Source: Enterovibrio norvegicus DSM 15893 (GTDB lineage Bacteria > Pseudomonadota > Gammaproteobacteria > Enterobacterales > Vibrionaceae). Taken from it: a stretch of DNA of 61,556 bases. Positions 53,768-61,556 of this stretch are shown piece by piece (positions within the stretch are counted from its first letter, which is position 1; every line of letters begins with the position of its first letter). The stretch spans positions 36,075-97,630 of the forward strand of contig NZ_FOWR01000020.1 of NCBI RefSeq assembly GCF_900115495.1, in the 5' to 3' direction. The notes under the pieces are model-generated. The model worked only from the letters and a program-made list of their open reading frames with translations. It made no database searches and had not been told where the DNA came from. The position numbers and the translations under genes are program-made.

Positions 53768-55501
53768 TTAATCAAGCACTACGTTTGCGGCGATCGCAAT
53801 TTGATAAATTATCTGAGTAATGTCTTTCACAGTTTGCATTGTTTTTGCATCGACTCTAGGCAGCACAAGCACCTGATCACCCGGTTGAAGTTTGGCATTT
53901 TCACCAAACGCAATCATGCCATTGGCTTTTACAATCAGCGGGCGTTCGTAATTTGCACGTTCAGTAAAGCCACCAGACCACGCGATGTAATCTTTAATGT
54001 TTGCATTCGGGTTATAGACCAAGGCTTGCGGCATCACGACTTCACCACCTACCTGAATCAAATCGCTTTTTGCTGGGATAACAACTGTGTCGCCCTGTTC
54101 AAGCAGTATGTTTGCTACTTGGTTGTTATCAGATACGATCACCCGTCCGAGGGGTTCGATCTTTCTCGCCCTTTCTGTGAATGCCATTACCATTTCTGCT
54201 TCGCGAGCACGAATGGCGGCTTCACCATCCGAAGAAGCTGGCGCAGTAAATACACTTCTCTCAAGACGCTGAAGTGACTGTTCAATCATTTCTTTTTGGC
54301 GCTCAGCCACGCTGTCTCTGAGTATGTAAATAGAAGGGTAGTCCGTCAGAGATGGGTCAACTTCTATGGATGCGAGCAGTGCATGTAGTCGCGTTTGCTT
54401 GTTGACCGCATAGTAAGAAGGGCCGAGATAACTGCCACTGATTTCAATGTCTAGCATCTGCGCACGAAGGTCATCGTTAAAGATGAGCTTGTCACCGTCT
54501 TGCAGAGCAAAGGTTTTAAACGCTTCCATCGGTAGATAACGCGAAAATGGCCCAGTTTCGCGAGTACCAATTACCCCTACGTGGCTCACTTTTGCATAAG
54601 GTTTCGCAAGCTCTATCAGAGCAGCACCGTTTGTGAGCGGTTGATCTATCTCAAACTGAAACGGGTTTTTTACTGTGCCAGACACGGAAATGGTCGGCCC
54701 TTGCTGATTGACAAAAATAGTATCGCCGTCTTTGAAGTTGACGTGATCCAATTTGCCTTCTTGCACAAAACGGTAGAGATCAAACTCTGACAGGAGTTCA
54801 CCTTGGCGGAGCACCTGAATGTTTCGGTAGCTGCCTCGCTCTGAATCAATGCCGCCGGCACGTTTTAGGAAATACAAAATACTGTCTGACGCAACACCTG
54901 CATATTGCCCTGGGCGGATCACCGCACCAGAGATGTAAACGGTGACAGGTGTCGCCGTCAGCAGGTTGACGTAAATGCTGACATTCTTTTTGTATATTTT
55001 GCGGATCCTATCTGTCACCACATCGTTGATTTTGCTCGCTGGGGTATCCGCGACATAAATAGGGCCAACATTCGGCAAGAATATGTTCCCTTGATTATCA
55101 ACGGTCACCACTTCGGCCATGTTAACCGCGCCCCATAGCCATATGGATAGCTTGTCACCTGCAGCAATAAGGTAATCATCATTCAAGCCATCAAAGCGCT
55201 CGCTTTCATACCCACCCGCAAAAAGGTTTGCACCGTAAGGCGGCGGCAGTGATTCACCAGATGCAGGCAGTAAGTGCTTGATGTCGGCCTCACCAGGCAA
55301 TAGCAGTCCTGAACGACTCTGTGCGGCATATTGGTTTGGCTCTTCCACATTCAGTTGGGCCGTTTCACTTTCGTCTAACAGTGAAAAATTGGTTGAAAGC
55401 GGATTAGCCAGAACCAGAGAGGAAGAAAATGTGGCCCCCATCAGAGCAATAAGGGTGGCAATACTAAAACCGCGTTTTAACTTGATTGTCACAAAGTTCA
55501 T
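53768..55501 (-). CDS. Outer-membrane polysaccharide export protein (Wza/KpsD-like)
   Basis: 577 residues with an N-terminal signal (RGFSIATLIALMGATFSSSL, cleavage near LANP). A Poly_export domain follows, with YLIAAGDKLSIWLWGAVNMAEVV and NIFLPNVGPIYV (about 105-155). Several SLBB domains come next (VYISGAVIRPGQY, ISVSGTVKNPFQFEI, IEISGSYLGPSYY, IQVGGEVVMPQALVYNP). No lipobox is seen, unlike Wza of group 1. Its start overlaps the upstream lipoprotein by four bases. Forms the exit channel. Confidence 0.9.
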   Translation of the reverse strand: MNFVTIKLKRGFSIATLIALMGATFSSSLVLANPLSTNFSLLDESETAQLNVEEPNQYAAQSRSGLLLPGEADIKHLLPASGESLPPPYGANLFAGGYESERFDGLNDDYLIAAGDKLSIWLWGAVNMAEVVTVDNQGNIFLPNVGPIYVADTPASKINDVVTDRIRKIYKKNVSIYVNLLTATPVTVYISGAVIRPGQYAGVASDSILYFLKRAGGIDSERGSYRNIQVLRQGELLSEFDLYRFVQEGKLDHVNFKDGDTIFVNQQGPTISVSGTVKNPFQFEIDQPLTNGAALIELAKPYAKVSHVGVIGTRETGPFSRYLPMEAFKTFALQDGDKLIFNDDLRAQMLDIEISGSYLGPSYYAVNKQTRLHALLASIEVDPSLTDYPSIYILRDSVAERQKEMIEQSLQRLERSVFTAPASSDGEAAIRAREAEMVMAFTERARKIEPLGRVIVSDNNQVANILLEQGDTVVIPAKSDLIQVGGEVVMPQALVYNPNANIKDYIAWSGGFTERANYERPLIVKANGMIAFGENAKLQPGDQVLVLPRVDAKTMQTVKDITQIIYQIAIAANVVLD

Positions 55502-55899
55502 CGCGTTTCGCCCTCTGCATGCTCCTCAGAAAGGTGCATGTCTTCGCCATTTTCTGTTCCACCTATGTTTACCCATGTGTTGTCGATAAGGCATACGGAA
55601 GATGTAATGACAGGTTTGATTTTGATACCCGTCAATTGGCGGCATTCTATGCCTAACGCAGAAAAGTAAGACTCACTCACATTGAACGCTTGACCGCTAG
55701 GGGTGGCGACCACGGTTTGGTTGTTCATCAATGCGTTTGACATGTTTTGAGGAAGCATTGCGTAGTCAGGTGCAGATACTCCACCCATTAATGGTAAGGA
55801 TGCTTGAACATCTGGCGGTGTTTGTGCACAGCCCGTAAGTGTGAGAACCGAGCCGAGTAAAATCGTTAAAACACGATGATGGTTGTTCATCTTATCCAT
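55498..55899 (-). CDS. Small lipoprotein, first gene of the capsule operon
   Basis: 133 residues. Lipoprotein signal with lipobox LTGC (Cys24, from the first Met). The mature part is unfamiliar; it has a second Cys pair (Cys in GIECRQLTG and SSVCLIDN) and an acidic tail. No known capsule family recognised. Being first after the ops element and coupled by ATGA to the Wza/KpsD-like gene, it probably assists the outer-membrane channel (inference). A second Met (M4) is an alternative start. Confidence 0.72.
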   Translation of the reverse strand: MDKMNNHHRVLTILLGSVLTLTGCAQTPPDVQASLPLMGGVSAPDYAMLPQNMSNALMNNQTVVATPSGQAFNVSESYFSALGIECRQLTGIKIKPVITSSVCLIDNTWVNIGGTENGEDMHLSEEHAEGETR

Positions 55900-55963
55900 T
55901 TTTTAACCCGTTAAGTGAGCAAGTTGTACTGCACAAGAAAGCAGCATTGGAGGTATTTCAGGT

Positions 55964-56003
55964 ACGCTACCGCCCTTGGGTGTCGTTCCCAATATCCGCT
56001 TTC
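55964..56003 (-). promoter_or_regulatory. JUMPstart region with ops element (RfaH-type antitermination)
   Basis: On the minus strand ACCCAAGGGCGGTAGCGT contains the exact ops core GGCGGTAGCG (55965-55974), 66 bases upstream of the first capsule gene. The ops element recruits RfaH in long polysaccharide operons, fitting an 18-gene, 20-kb transcript. The remaining 310 bases of the gap up to 56315 must hold the promoter; a hairpin GTTGCTCTTGTAAAAGCAAC on the minus strand near 56050-56070 may be part of it. Confidence 0.8.
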
Positions 56004-56315
56004 TCAGTGTTATGTCGATGGTAGTCAGGGGTCGTTATGTGTTGGGTTCAGCGTTGCTTTTACAAGAGCAACATGACCACTGTCACAATAAAAATCGGTG
56101 CAAGTGTATCATTACGGGTACACATGTCCATATTAAGGGATATTGGAAATTGTAGAATTTGGATCTGGAAGGAAATTACTGTGGAAGCTTGATCGATTAT
56201 TCATCAATAAATGAATTTCTTTACATGTCTTTAATTTGAACAACTTATTAAGCTCTCATTACGAGAGCAATTCATGGAATGTCGCAGTTATTTTAGCCAA
56301 GTCAGAAACATTTGA

Positions 56316-56669
56316 TTACAAATTAAACACTGTTAGCTGACCTATATTAAGTGTCTGCCCTTGTTCGAGTAATTCAACCTCACCGTTGCCACACACGGTA
56401 AGACGAACTTGGGGCATGGGTTCATTGACATAGTACTCACACTCCATGTTACTTGCGCCATTTATTCTACTGTATACAACCACTTGACTTCTCATCATGT
56501 CACTCGATAGAAATACAAGATGATCGTTAGAATGGGATACCTGCACCCGCTCTTCCACCCCATTACTCCACAAAATCACACCATTTGATTGAAGAGAAAG
56601 TGTGGGTTTCACACACGCTGAAAGCGTAAATACTGAACAAATAAGCACGCAAAATTTTATTTTTCTCAC
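56316..56669 (-). CDS. Small lipoprotein of unknown function
   Basis: 117 residues from a GTG at 56669 that follows AGGTG by four bases; the longer frame (from 56726) has 19 odd residues before the signal. Lipobox LSAC, then a beta-rich domain of about 95 residues with one Cys pair (ECEYY, VCGNG). No family recognised. It lies between the capsule operon promoter and the divergent yjbE, so it may belong to envelope polysaccharide functions. Confidence 0.55.
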   Translation of the reverse strand: MRKIKFCVLICSVFTLSACVKPTLSLQSNGVILWSNGVEERVQVSHSNDHLVFLSSDMMRSQVVVYSRINGASNMECEYYVNEPMPQVRLTVCGNGEVELLEQGQTLNIGQLTVFNL

Positions 56670-56891
56670 AACACACCTGATATCAGTGAATATAAAAACA
56701 CAACATGTTCCCATATTATTACACAAAGACTCAATGGTGAGAATTTAAACATACTTCGCATTTTTTAAAATTGAATAACCAAAAAACCTCCCTATAAAAC
56801 ACAGATTGTGTTTACTTGATCTCAAATACTGTTTAGCATTTGATACACCTGTCCATTTTTCAGGGCGGGTTGAACGTAAATGGAGTTCTAC

Positions 56892-57140
56892 ATGAAAAAA
56901 TCAGCAATTGCAGCACTTGTTGCGATGATGATGGCAGCACCAGCAATGGCAGCTGAAGAAGCAGCATCTACTGGCGGTTCTGCAGGCGGTGCGACAGCAT
57001 CTACTGCTGCTGTTGGCGGTGTTACCGCGACGACAGTAGCAATTGGCGCAGCCGTTATTGCTGCTGTCGTTGTTGCCGTTGACTCATCTGACAACGACAC
57101 TGCAACCACTACTTCAACTTCTGTAACCACTCAAGGTTAA
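56892..57140 (+). CDS. yjbE: YjbE-like small secreted protein
   Basis: 82 residues: signal peptide with cleavage at AMA (MKKSAIAALVAMMMAAPAMA), then a low-complexity body of Gly, Ala, Thr and Ser with Val-rich segment and a Thr/Ser tail. E. coli YjbE has the same plan (GGDGSNTGTTTTTT-like tail). The start follows GGAG at 6 bases. A terminator separates it from yjbF, so it may be the most abundant product of the yjbEFGH region. Probably a periplasmic or extracellular peptide of exopolysaccharide production. Confidence 0.78.
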   Translation: MKKSAIAALVAMMMAAPAMAAEEAASTGGSAGGATASTAAVGGVTATTVAIGAAVIAAVVVAVDSSDNDTATTTSTSVTTQG

Positions 57141-57159
57141 TCAGTACGTTGTGTAAAAA

Positions 57160-57190
57160 AAACCGAACAGTGTGAGCTGTTCGGTTTTCT
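57160..57190 (+). terminator. Terminator between yjbE and yjbF
   Basis: AAACCGAACAG-TGTGAG-CTGTTCGGTTT followed by T-rich bases. It implies that yjbE is mostly transcribed alone, with read-through or a separate promoter for yjbFGH. Confidence 0.85.
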
Positions 57191-57368
57191 TTGTATTTAT
57201 ACCCAGTCAATGTGCTTGGCGGCTCTGTTAGATCTCGTTAGCTCTGTTGAAAAAAGACGAACAACACCACTCTTTGCCAAGGTATTGATTGATAGGTTTG
57301 ACATTATTTTACGCCACCATAATGGGTGAATCTCGGTTCGCATCGATTGGCGACACAGTTGTAGTACT

Positions 57369-58082
57369 ATGAAAAATTGTAAAATAGGCCTTAAGGCCCT
57401 TGCGCTGACGGGGGCACTGTTTGCCCTTTCCGGCTGCAGCCAAAAATTTCAGGATGTGCAAGACACGATGTCGCTGGCATTGTTTGGAACTGACGATGTG
57501 GTGCTCTCTGCCGATAACGTTAACGATCTTCCTTATGCAAGCCTTTATGCCAAAACCGACAATGGCGGTCAGGCATTCATGGTGTTGGGTTATGCTAACC
57601 CGAGCATGTCGAACCTCGCGGACCCTACGCATCATTTTCAGCTGAAATGGTTGTCAGCGACGGGCGAAATGCTGGTCACTGAACACGGCCGCATCGTGAA
57701 AACCATCAACCTTCTCGATGGTAACCTCTCTGCCAGCTACTCCCACCAAGCAGACCCGCTTGCCCTTGGCTTGCTTAAAAGTGCCACGCCTCACGTGTGG
57801 ACACGTAAAGTGGATTGGCAACCGGGATATCATTCGGGTTACACCCTCGAATCACGCTTTCAGCTACAAGGTGAAAACACCTTAATGGTGAATGAAAAGC
57901 CAGTCAGCACGGTTCATGTCATTGAATATGTGCGCGCGCCTCAGTTAGATATCACCTTCGAAAACGAATTTTGGTTGCACCCAAAAACAGGTCATGTCAT
58001 TGCCAGCATTCAAACCCCAGCACCGGGTCTGCCACGCATAGAACTGACGGTATTAAAGCCTTTTTCGGGAGTGAGCCAGTAA
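57369..58082 (+). CDS. yjbF: YjbF/GfcB-family lipoprotein
   Basis: 237 residues. Lipobox LSGC (Cys23). Mature part beta-rich, with GYANPSMSNLADPTHHFQLKWLS and the C-terminal ELTVLKPF typical of YjbF/GfcB. In E. coli the yjb operon supports an exopolysaccharide and its paralogue gfcABCD is part of group 4 capsule export. Spacing to yjbG is one base. Confidence 0.88.
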   Translation: MKNCKIGLKALALTGALFALSGCSQKFQDVQDTMSLALFGTDDVVLSADNVNDLPYASLYAKTDNGGQAFMVLGYANPSMSNLADPTHHFQLKWLSATGEMLVTEHGRIVKTINLLDGNLSASYSHQADPLALGLLKSATPHVWTRKVDWQPGYHSGYTLESRFQLQGENTLMVNEKPVSTVHVIEYVRAPQLDITFENEFWLHPKTGHVIASIQTPAPGLPRIELTVLKPFSGVSQ

Positions 58083-58083
58083 C

Positions 58084-58956
58084 ATGAAAAGCCCTTTTCT
58101 TTTTATTCAGGCAGGCCAATATCTCAAAGCAAACCTGCTCGAGACACGCCGCACGTTGATGAACATGACTACGTTGTTTGCAGCGTCTGTGTTCTGCTTA
58201 ACGGTGTCTGGTCAAGCCAATGCCACAGAACACACCAAGGTAACCGTCACTACCTCTGCTGACGCTAAACATATGTATCACGTGGCCTTTAATGGTGCAC
58301 CGCGCGTCGCGCAAGTGGTATCACAAGGTGCCGCGGTGATCAGAGCCAATGCCAACAACATTCTTGCCCACAATACCGACACTGTGTATTGGCAGGGTGC
58401 AGGGCTTTTTGATACCGCGGTCACACCTGAATTAGCGTCTTTGAAAAAGGCGGTAACAGATAACCTGAACAAACTTCAAGAAGCTTGGCAGGACGATGTT
58501 GAAAAAAACGCGTCTGTCACCGCGCTCTCAACGTTTCTCGCCGAAGCACACTTTCAATCGCGTATTCATGTGCCATTGGACGAAGATTTTTATCTGTCTG
58601 GCAGTAAGGTAAACCCATTGGTACAAGGCGACCTGATGTTGGTGCTTCCTACTCGCCCGAATAATGTTTGGGTGGTTGGCGCAGTGACAGAGACCACTGA
58701 TGCTGATTTTCATCCTGACTACGTTGCCGATGATTATGTAGACATTGCAGAAACGCTGAACACCTTTGGCATCAGTGATGTGACGGTTATTCAACCCGAT
58801 GGTCATTTAGAGACGCATCAAACCGCGTATTGGAATCAGATCCCTAAAAATCTCGCGCCAGGTGCCATGATTTTTGTGCCTTTTCAAGGTTTGCCTTCTG
58901 CGCTTTCCTCTCTTAACCGCGATATTCCGCGTCTTCTTCAACATCGGGTTATGTAG
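58084..58956 (+). CDS. yjbG: YjbG/GfcC-family periplasmic protein
   Basis: 290 residues in the long frame. A standard signal peptide starts only at residue 26 or 28 (MNMTTLFAASVFCLTVSGQANA), so the functional start may be 58159; the first ATG sits one base after yjbF. The mature part has GfcC-like blocks: FNGAPRVAQVVSQGA, WVVGAVTE, and IPRLLQHRVM. GfcC homologues are periplasmic, with two ubiquitin-like beta-grasp domains, and assist capsule export. Confidence 0.86.
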   Translation: MKSPFLFIQAGQYLKANLLETRRTLMNMTTLFAASVFCLTVSGQANATEHTKVTVTTSADAKHMYHVAFNGAPRVAQVVSQGAAVIRANANNILAHNTDTVYWQGAGLFDTAVTPELASLKKAVTDNLNKLQEAWQDDVEKNASVTALSTFLAEAHFQSRIHVPLDEDFYLSGSKVNPLVQGDLMLVLPTRPNNVWVVGAVTETTDADFHPDYVADDYVDIAETLNTFGISDVTVIQPDGHLETHQTAYWNQIPKNLAPGAMIFVPFQGLPSALSSLNRDIPRLLQHRVM

Positions 58957-58958
58957 TC

Positions 58959-61127
58959 ATGCGTTGTACTCTATTTAAACTGTCTTCCCTTTCGCTGGCT
59001 TTATTGCATGCCCTTCCGGCTGTCGCGAACGATCTCGATTTCACGAAGTTTAGCCCGACCCAAAGTGATTTTGGTGGTGTGGGCTTGATGCAAATGCCGA
59101 CCGGACGCGTCGCACCAGAGGGTGAGTTTTCGCTCGGTGTAACCGTGAACGATGATTACCGTCATTATCACAGCTCCCTGCAACTAATGCCTTGGTTGGA
59201 AGCCACCATTCGCTACACACAAGTCCCTGATTTGTATTACAGCGGCGATGAAAGCTTCAGTGGCGACACTTATTACACCGACAAAGGCATTGATGTAAAA
59301 CTGCGCCTTTGGGAAGAAAGCTATTGGCTACCTGAAACCTCGATCGGTATTCGTGATATGGGTGGTACAGGTTTGTTTGATGGCGAGTTTATTGCTGCCA
59401 GCAAACACATGGGCCCGTTCGATTTCACTGTCGGTATTGGCTGGGGTTACATGGGTAACCGTGCCAACCTAAAAGGTGATACCCGCCTTGGTAATGACTG
59501 CGGGCGTGATACCTCTTATAAAGGTAAAGGCGGCAGTTTTGATTACAGCCGCTGGTTTACGGGTTGTATGTCTGTGTTTGGTGGTATGGAATACCAAACC
59601 CCTTGGGCACCGTTAAGCCTTAAAGCCGAGTACGATGGCAACAACTACAAGAGCGATTTTGTCGTCACGCGTTCTGATAAAGAGATGCCACAGGATTCGC
59701 CATTCAACGTCGGCGCAGTATATCGCTTAGACGACTGGGGCGACATTCGCGCCAGCTTCGAGCGCGGTAACACCTGGACACTCGGCTTCACACTGAAAAC
59801 CAATTTCAACACGCTGTCACAAAGCTGGTCAGACACACCAACGCCTGCTTACAACGGGAAACAGGGCGAATCAGTGGATGACATTGATTGGGATCGCGTG
59901 GCAACAGACCTTGAAACCATCGCCGGTTATGGTCAAACCAAAGTCTATGCGGATGATGAAAGCATCACTGTGGTGGGCGGCCAGTCAAAGTACCGTGATC
60001 GCGACCTTGCACACGAAAAAGCGGCGATGATTTTGACCAATACCGGTTCAAAGGCGTCAAGCTTCCATTTGGTCGAGCAAAGCGCAAACCAAACCACGGT
60101 GCAAACCGACATTGATGCCTCGGCATACCGCAAGGTGGCCAATCAAGAATATGTCGGCGCGAACGTGACAGACACCACTCGCCGCACGAATCCAAATACT
60201 GCACGCGGAATGTTGCAAGCTGACACCAGTAAACCTTGGTCTGTGAACGTGAACCCGAGCCTTCAGCAATCGATTGGTGGCTCAGAAGATTTCTACCTGT
60301 TCAATATTGGTGTGACGGCGGGTGCCAGTTATTGGCTGACAGATAACATCGAAATTGGCGGCGGGGTTTACGTTAACCTTTACGATAACTACGACAAGTT
60401 CCTTTATGACGTGCCGCCAGACGGGACTGACCTGAAACGTGTGCGTACCTTGGTGCGCCAATACATTTCCGATAACCGTGTGCGTGTGGGCAACTTGCAG
60501 CTAACAGCATTCGATAAGTTTGGCGACGATTTCTACGTTCAAGCTTACGGTGGTTATTTGGAAACCATGTTTGCGGGTGTCGGTGCTGAAGTCTTGTATC
60601 GCCCACTGAACAGCAACTGGGCGTTCGGTATGGACATGAACTATGTTGCCCAGCGTGACCCAAATTCTGAGTTTGGTATTTTCACGGAAGAAGTGCATTA
60701 CGACCCAACAACTAAACGCTCTTACCGCGTTCAAACGGGCACACCGACAGGACATTTCACCACCTACTACCGCCCTGAATGGAGCTGGTTTGATGATTTG
60801 CTGATCAAGGCGAGTGTCGGTCAGTACTTGGCGGAAGATAAAGGTGTCACGCTGGATGTGTCGAAGCAATTCGATAGCGGCGTGATCGCAGGGGCCTACT
60901 TGGCGAAGACGAACCTTTCCGCGGAAGAATTCGGTGAAGGCAGCTTTAACAAAGGCTTCTACATTTCGATTCCTTTCGACATCTTCACCGTGAAACCAAG
61001 TGCGAGCCGCGCGTTGATCGGCTGGACACCGCTTTCACGAGATGGCGGCCAAATGCTAGGACGTAAATACCATTTGTATGACATGACGAATGGGCGCTAT
61101 CCGAACAGCGAGTTTACGAATCGGTAG
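58959..61127 (+). CDS. yjbH: YjbH/GfcD-family outer-membrane protein
   Basis: 722 residues with signal peptide (cleavage after AVA). Two beta-barrel regions: GGVGLMQMPTGRVAPEGEFSLG opens the first, SVNVNPSLQQSIGGSEDF begins the second at about 425. Ends with FDIFTVKPSASRALIGWTPLSRDGGQ, a hallmark of YjbH. E. coli YjbH is about 700 residues. It is thought to form the outer-membrane exit of the yjb polysaccharide. Last gene of the operon, two bases after yjbG. Confidence 0.9.
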   Translation: MRCTLFKLSSLSLALLHALPAVANDLDFTKFSPTQSDFGGVGLMQMPTGRVAPEGEFSLGVTVNDDYRHYHSSLQLMPWLEATIRYTQVPDLYYSGDESFSGDTYYTDKGIDVKLRLWEESYWLPETSIGIRDMGGTGLFDGEFIAASKHMGPFDFTVGIGWGYMGNRANLKGDTRLGNDCGRDTSYKGKGGSFDYSRWFTGCMSVFGGMEYQTPWAPLSLKAEYDGNNYKSDFVVTRSDKEMPQDSPFNVGAVYRLDDWGDIRASFERGNTWTLGFTLKTNFNTLSQSWSDTPTPAYNGKQGESVDDIDWDRVATDLETIAGYGQTKVYADDESITVVGGQSKYRDRDLAHEKAAMILTNTGSKASSFHLVEQSANQTTVQTDIDASAYRKVANQEYVGANVTDTTRRTNPNTARGMLQADTSKPWSVNVNPSLQQSIGGSEDFYLFNIGVTAGASYWLTDNIEIGGGVYVNLYDNYDKFLYDVPPDGTDLKRVRTLVRQYISDNRVRVGNLQLTAFDKFGDDFYVQAYGGYLETMFAGVGAEVLYRPLNSNWAFGMDMNYVAQRDPNSEFGIFTEEVHYDPTTKRSYRVQTGTPTGHFTTYYRPEWSWFDDLLIKASVGQYLAEDKGVTLDVSKQFDSGVIAGAYLAKTNLSAEEFGEGSFNKGFYISIPFDIFTVKPSASRALIGWTPLSRDGGQMLGRKYHLYDMTNGRYPNSEFTNR

Positions 61128-61172
61128 GTCTTAGATGACGAGTGGCGAGATTACGAGAAGCGAGAACGAGCG

Positions 61173-61556
61173 AGACTGTAACTAATTTTGTGTAACTGCC
61201 TATCACACCATACTCTAATGAGAGTTAAGGATAGGCAGATGCGCATGAACAAGAAAGAACTCGAAGCTTTCGCAAAGGAAGCAGCCAAAGGTATCAAAAC
61301 ACCTGAGGACTTGAACGAATTTAGCCAGATGTTGAAAAAAATCACCGTCGAAGCAGCGTTGAATGCTGAAATGGATGAGCACCTAGGCTACGAAAAACAT
61401 CAAAAGTCGCCATCAAACAACAGTCGGAATGGCACGAGCAGCAAACGTGTCAAAACCGAAGAGGGCGAATTTGATCTTGATACACCGCGCGACCGCGATG
61501 GCTCCTTTGAGCCAAAGCTGGTCAAGAAACATCAATCCCGCTTTACCTCTATGGAT
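61173..61556 (+). mobile_element. Left end of an IS256-type insertion sequence (truncated by the window)
   Basis: A transposase gene starts at 61239. The left boundary lies at about 61173-61178, where GAGACTGTAACTAATTTTG begins a 60-base leader, probably the inverted repeat. Only the first 106 codons are in view. The insertion is directly downstream of yjbH, leaving yjbH intact. Confidence 0.6.
61239..61556 (+). CDS. IS256-family transposase, N-terminal part
   Basis: 106 codons, open to the window end. KKELEAFAKEAAKGIKTPEDL, LKKITVEAALNAEMDEHLGY, and NGTSSKRVKTEEGEFDL with TPRDRDGSFEPKLVKKHQ are the N-terminal signature of IS256-type DDE transposases. Start ATG at 61239 or 61245. The catalytic part lies beyond the window, so intactness is unknown. 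Confidence 0.88.
   Translation, partial: MRMNKKELEAFAKEAAKGIKTPEDLNEFSQMLKKITVEAALNAEMDEHLGYEKHQKSPSNNSRNGTSSKRVKTEEGEFDLDTPRDRDGSFEPKLVKKHQSRFTSMD

Noticed and set aside
57198-57250. Possible third copy of the TATACCC repeat end
   Set aside because: Only TATACCC and a few scattered bases match; too short to count.

Overview
The window comes from a marine gammaproteobacterium of the family Vibrionaceae (Vibrio, Grimontia, Enterovibrio or Photobacterium; the genus cannot be fixed by reading). Reasons: a FabV-type enoyl reductase beside a PsrA-like regulator and a FadE lacking its membrane anchor, HexR next to PykA, a THI riboswitch before thiD-thiM-thiE, and an intergenic repeat with ends of the sort I associate with vibrio genomes. 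These identities rest on recalled family signatures; no search was run.

Layout. 1-5 kb: tRNA-Cys, fabV, fadE and a psrA-like regulator (fatty-acid metabolism), with a PsrA-type operator. 4.9-5.5 kb: two tandem candidate small RNAs that share a 5' segment. 5.5-15 kb: housekeeping genes (epimerase-like SDR, hexR, pykA, a C-S lyase, a sulfite exporter-rhodanese pair, cytochrome c' and cytochrome b561, a MarR regulator, kdgK), then a 266-bp element with terminal inverted repeats. 15.7-22.7 kb: a fructose-like PTS in two convergent blocks (IIC, IIB, AraC regulator; HPr-EI-IIA fusion, second IIB), enclosing an Imm11-like protein and a gutted GH92 alpha-mannosidase pseudogene. 23-30 kb: a membrane EAL phosphodiesterase, the thiamine salvage operon with its riboswitch, a 9-bp tandem repeat and a MATE pump. 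30-36 kb: ugd, a frameshifted VanZ-like gene, a large lipoprotein and galE.

36-56 kb: one long minus-strand capsule locus. It begins at an ops/JUMPstart element and runs lipoprotein, Wza/KpsD-like, KpsS, KpsM, KpsE, NeuB, NeuC, a polysialyltransferase-like enzyme, a set of AT-rich cargo genes (HAD phosphatase, nucleotidyltransferase-kinase fusion, second nucleotidyltransferase, coiled-coil glycosyltransferase, SGNH hydrolase, putative glycosyltransferase), NeuA, KpsC, KpsT and a WecA-like initiating transferase, and ends at a strong terminator. This is the outline of an ABC-transporter-dependent, poly-Kdo-linked capsule that contains a nonulosonic (sialic) acid and an extra activated substituent. 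Immediately beyond it, on the plus strand, lies a yjbEFGH exopolysaccharide operon, and the window ends inside an IS256-type transposase gene.

Working together: ugd, galE and NeuBCA could supply activated sugars; KpsC and KpsS build the lipid-linked Kdo primer; the cargo enzymes build and decorate the chain; KpsMT, KpsE and the Wza/KpsD-like protein export it. The most unusual material is the capsule cargo module, the twin small-RNA candidates, and the traces of gene decay (GH92, VanZ) and repeats around them.
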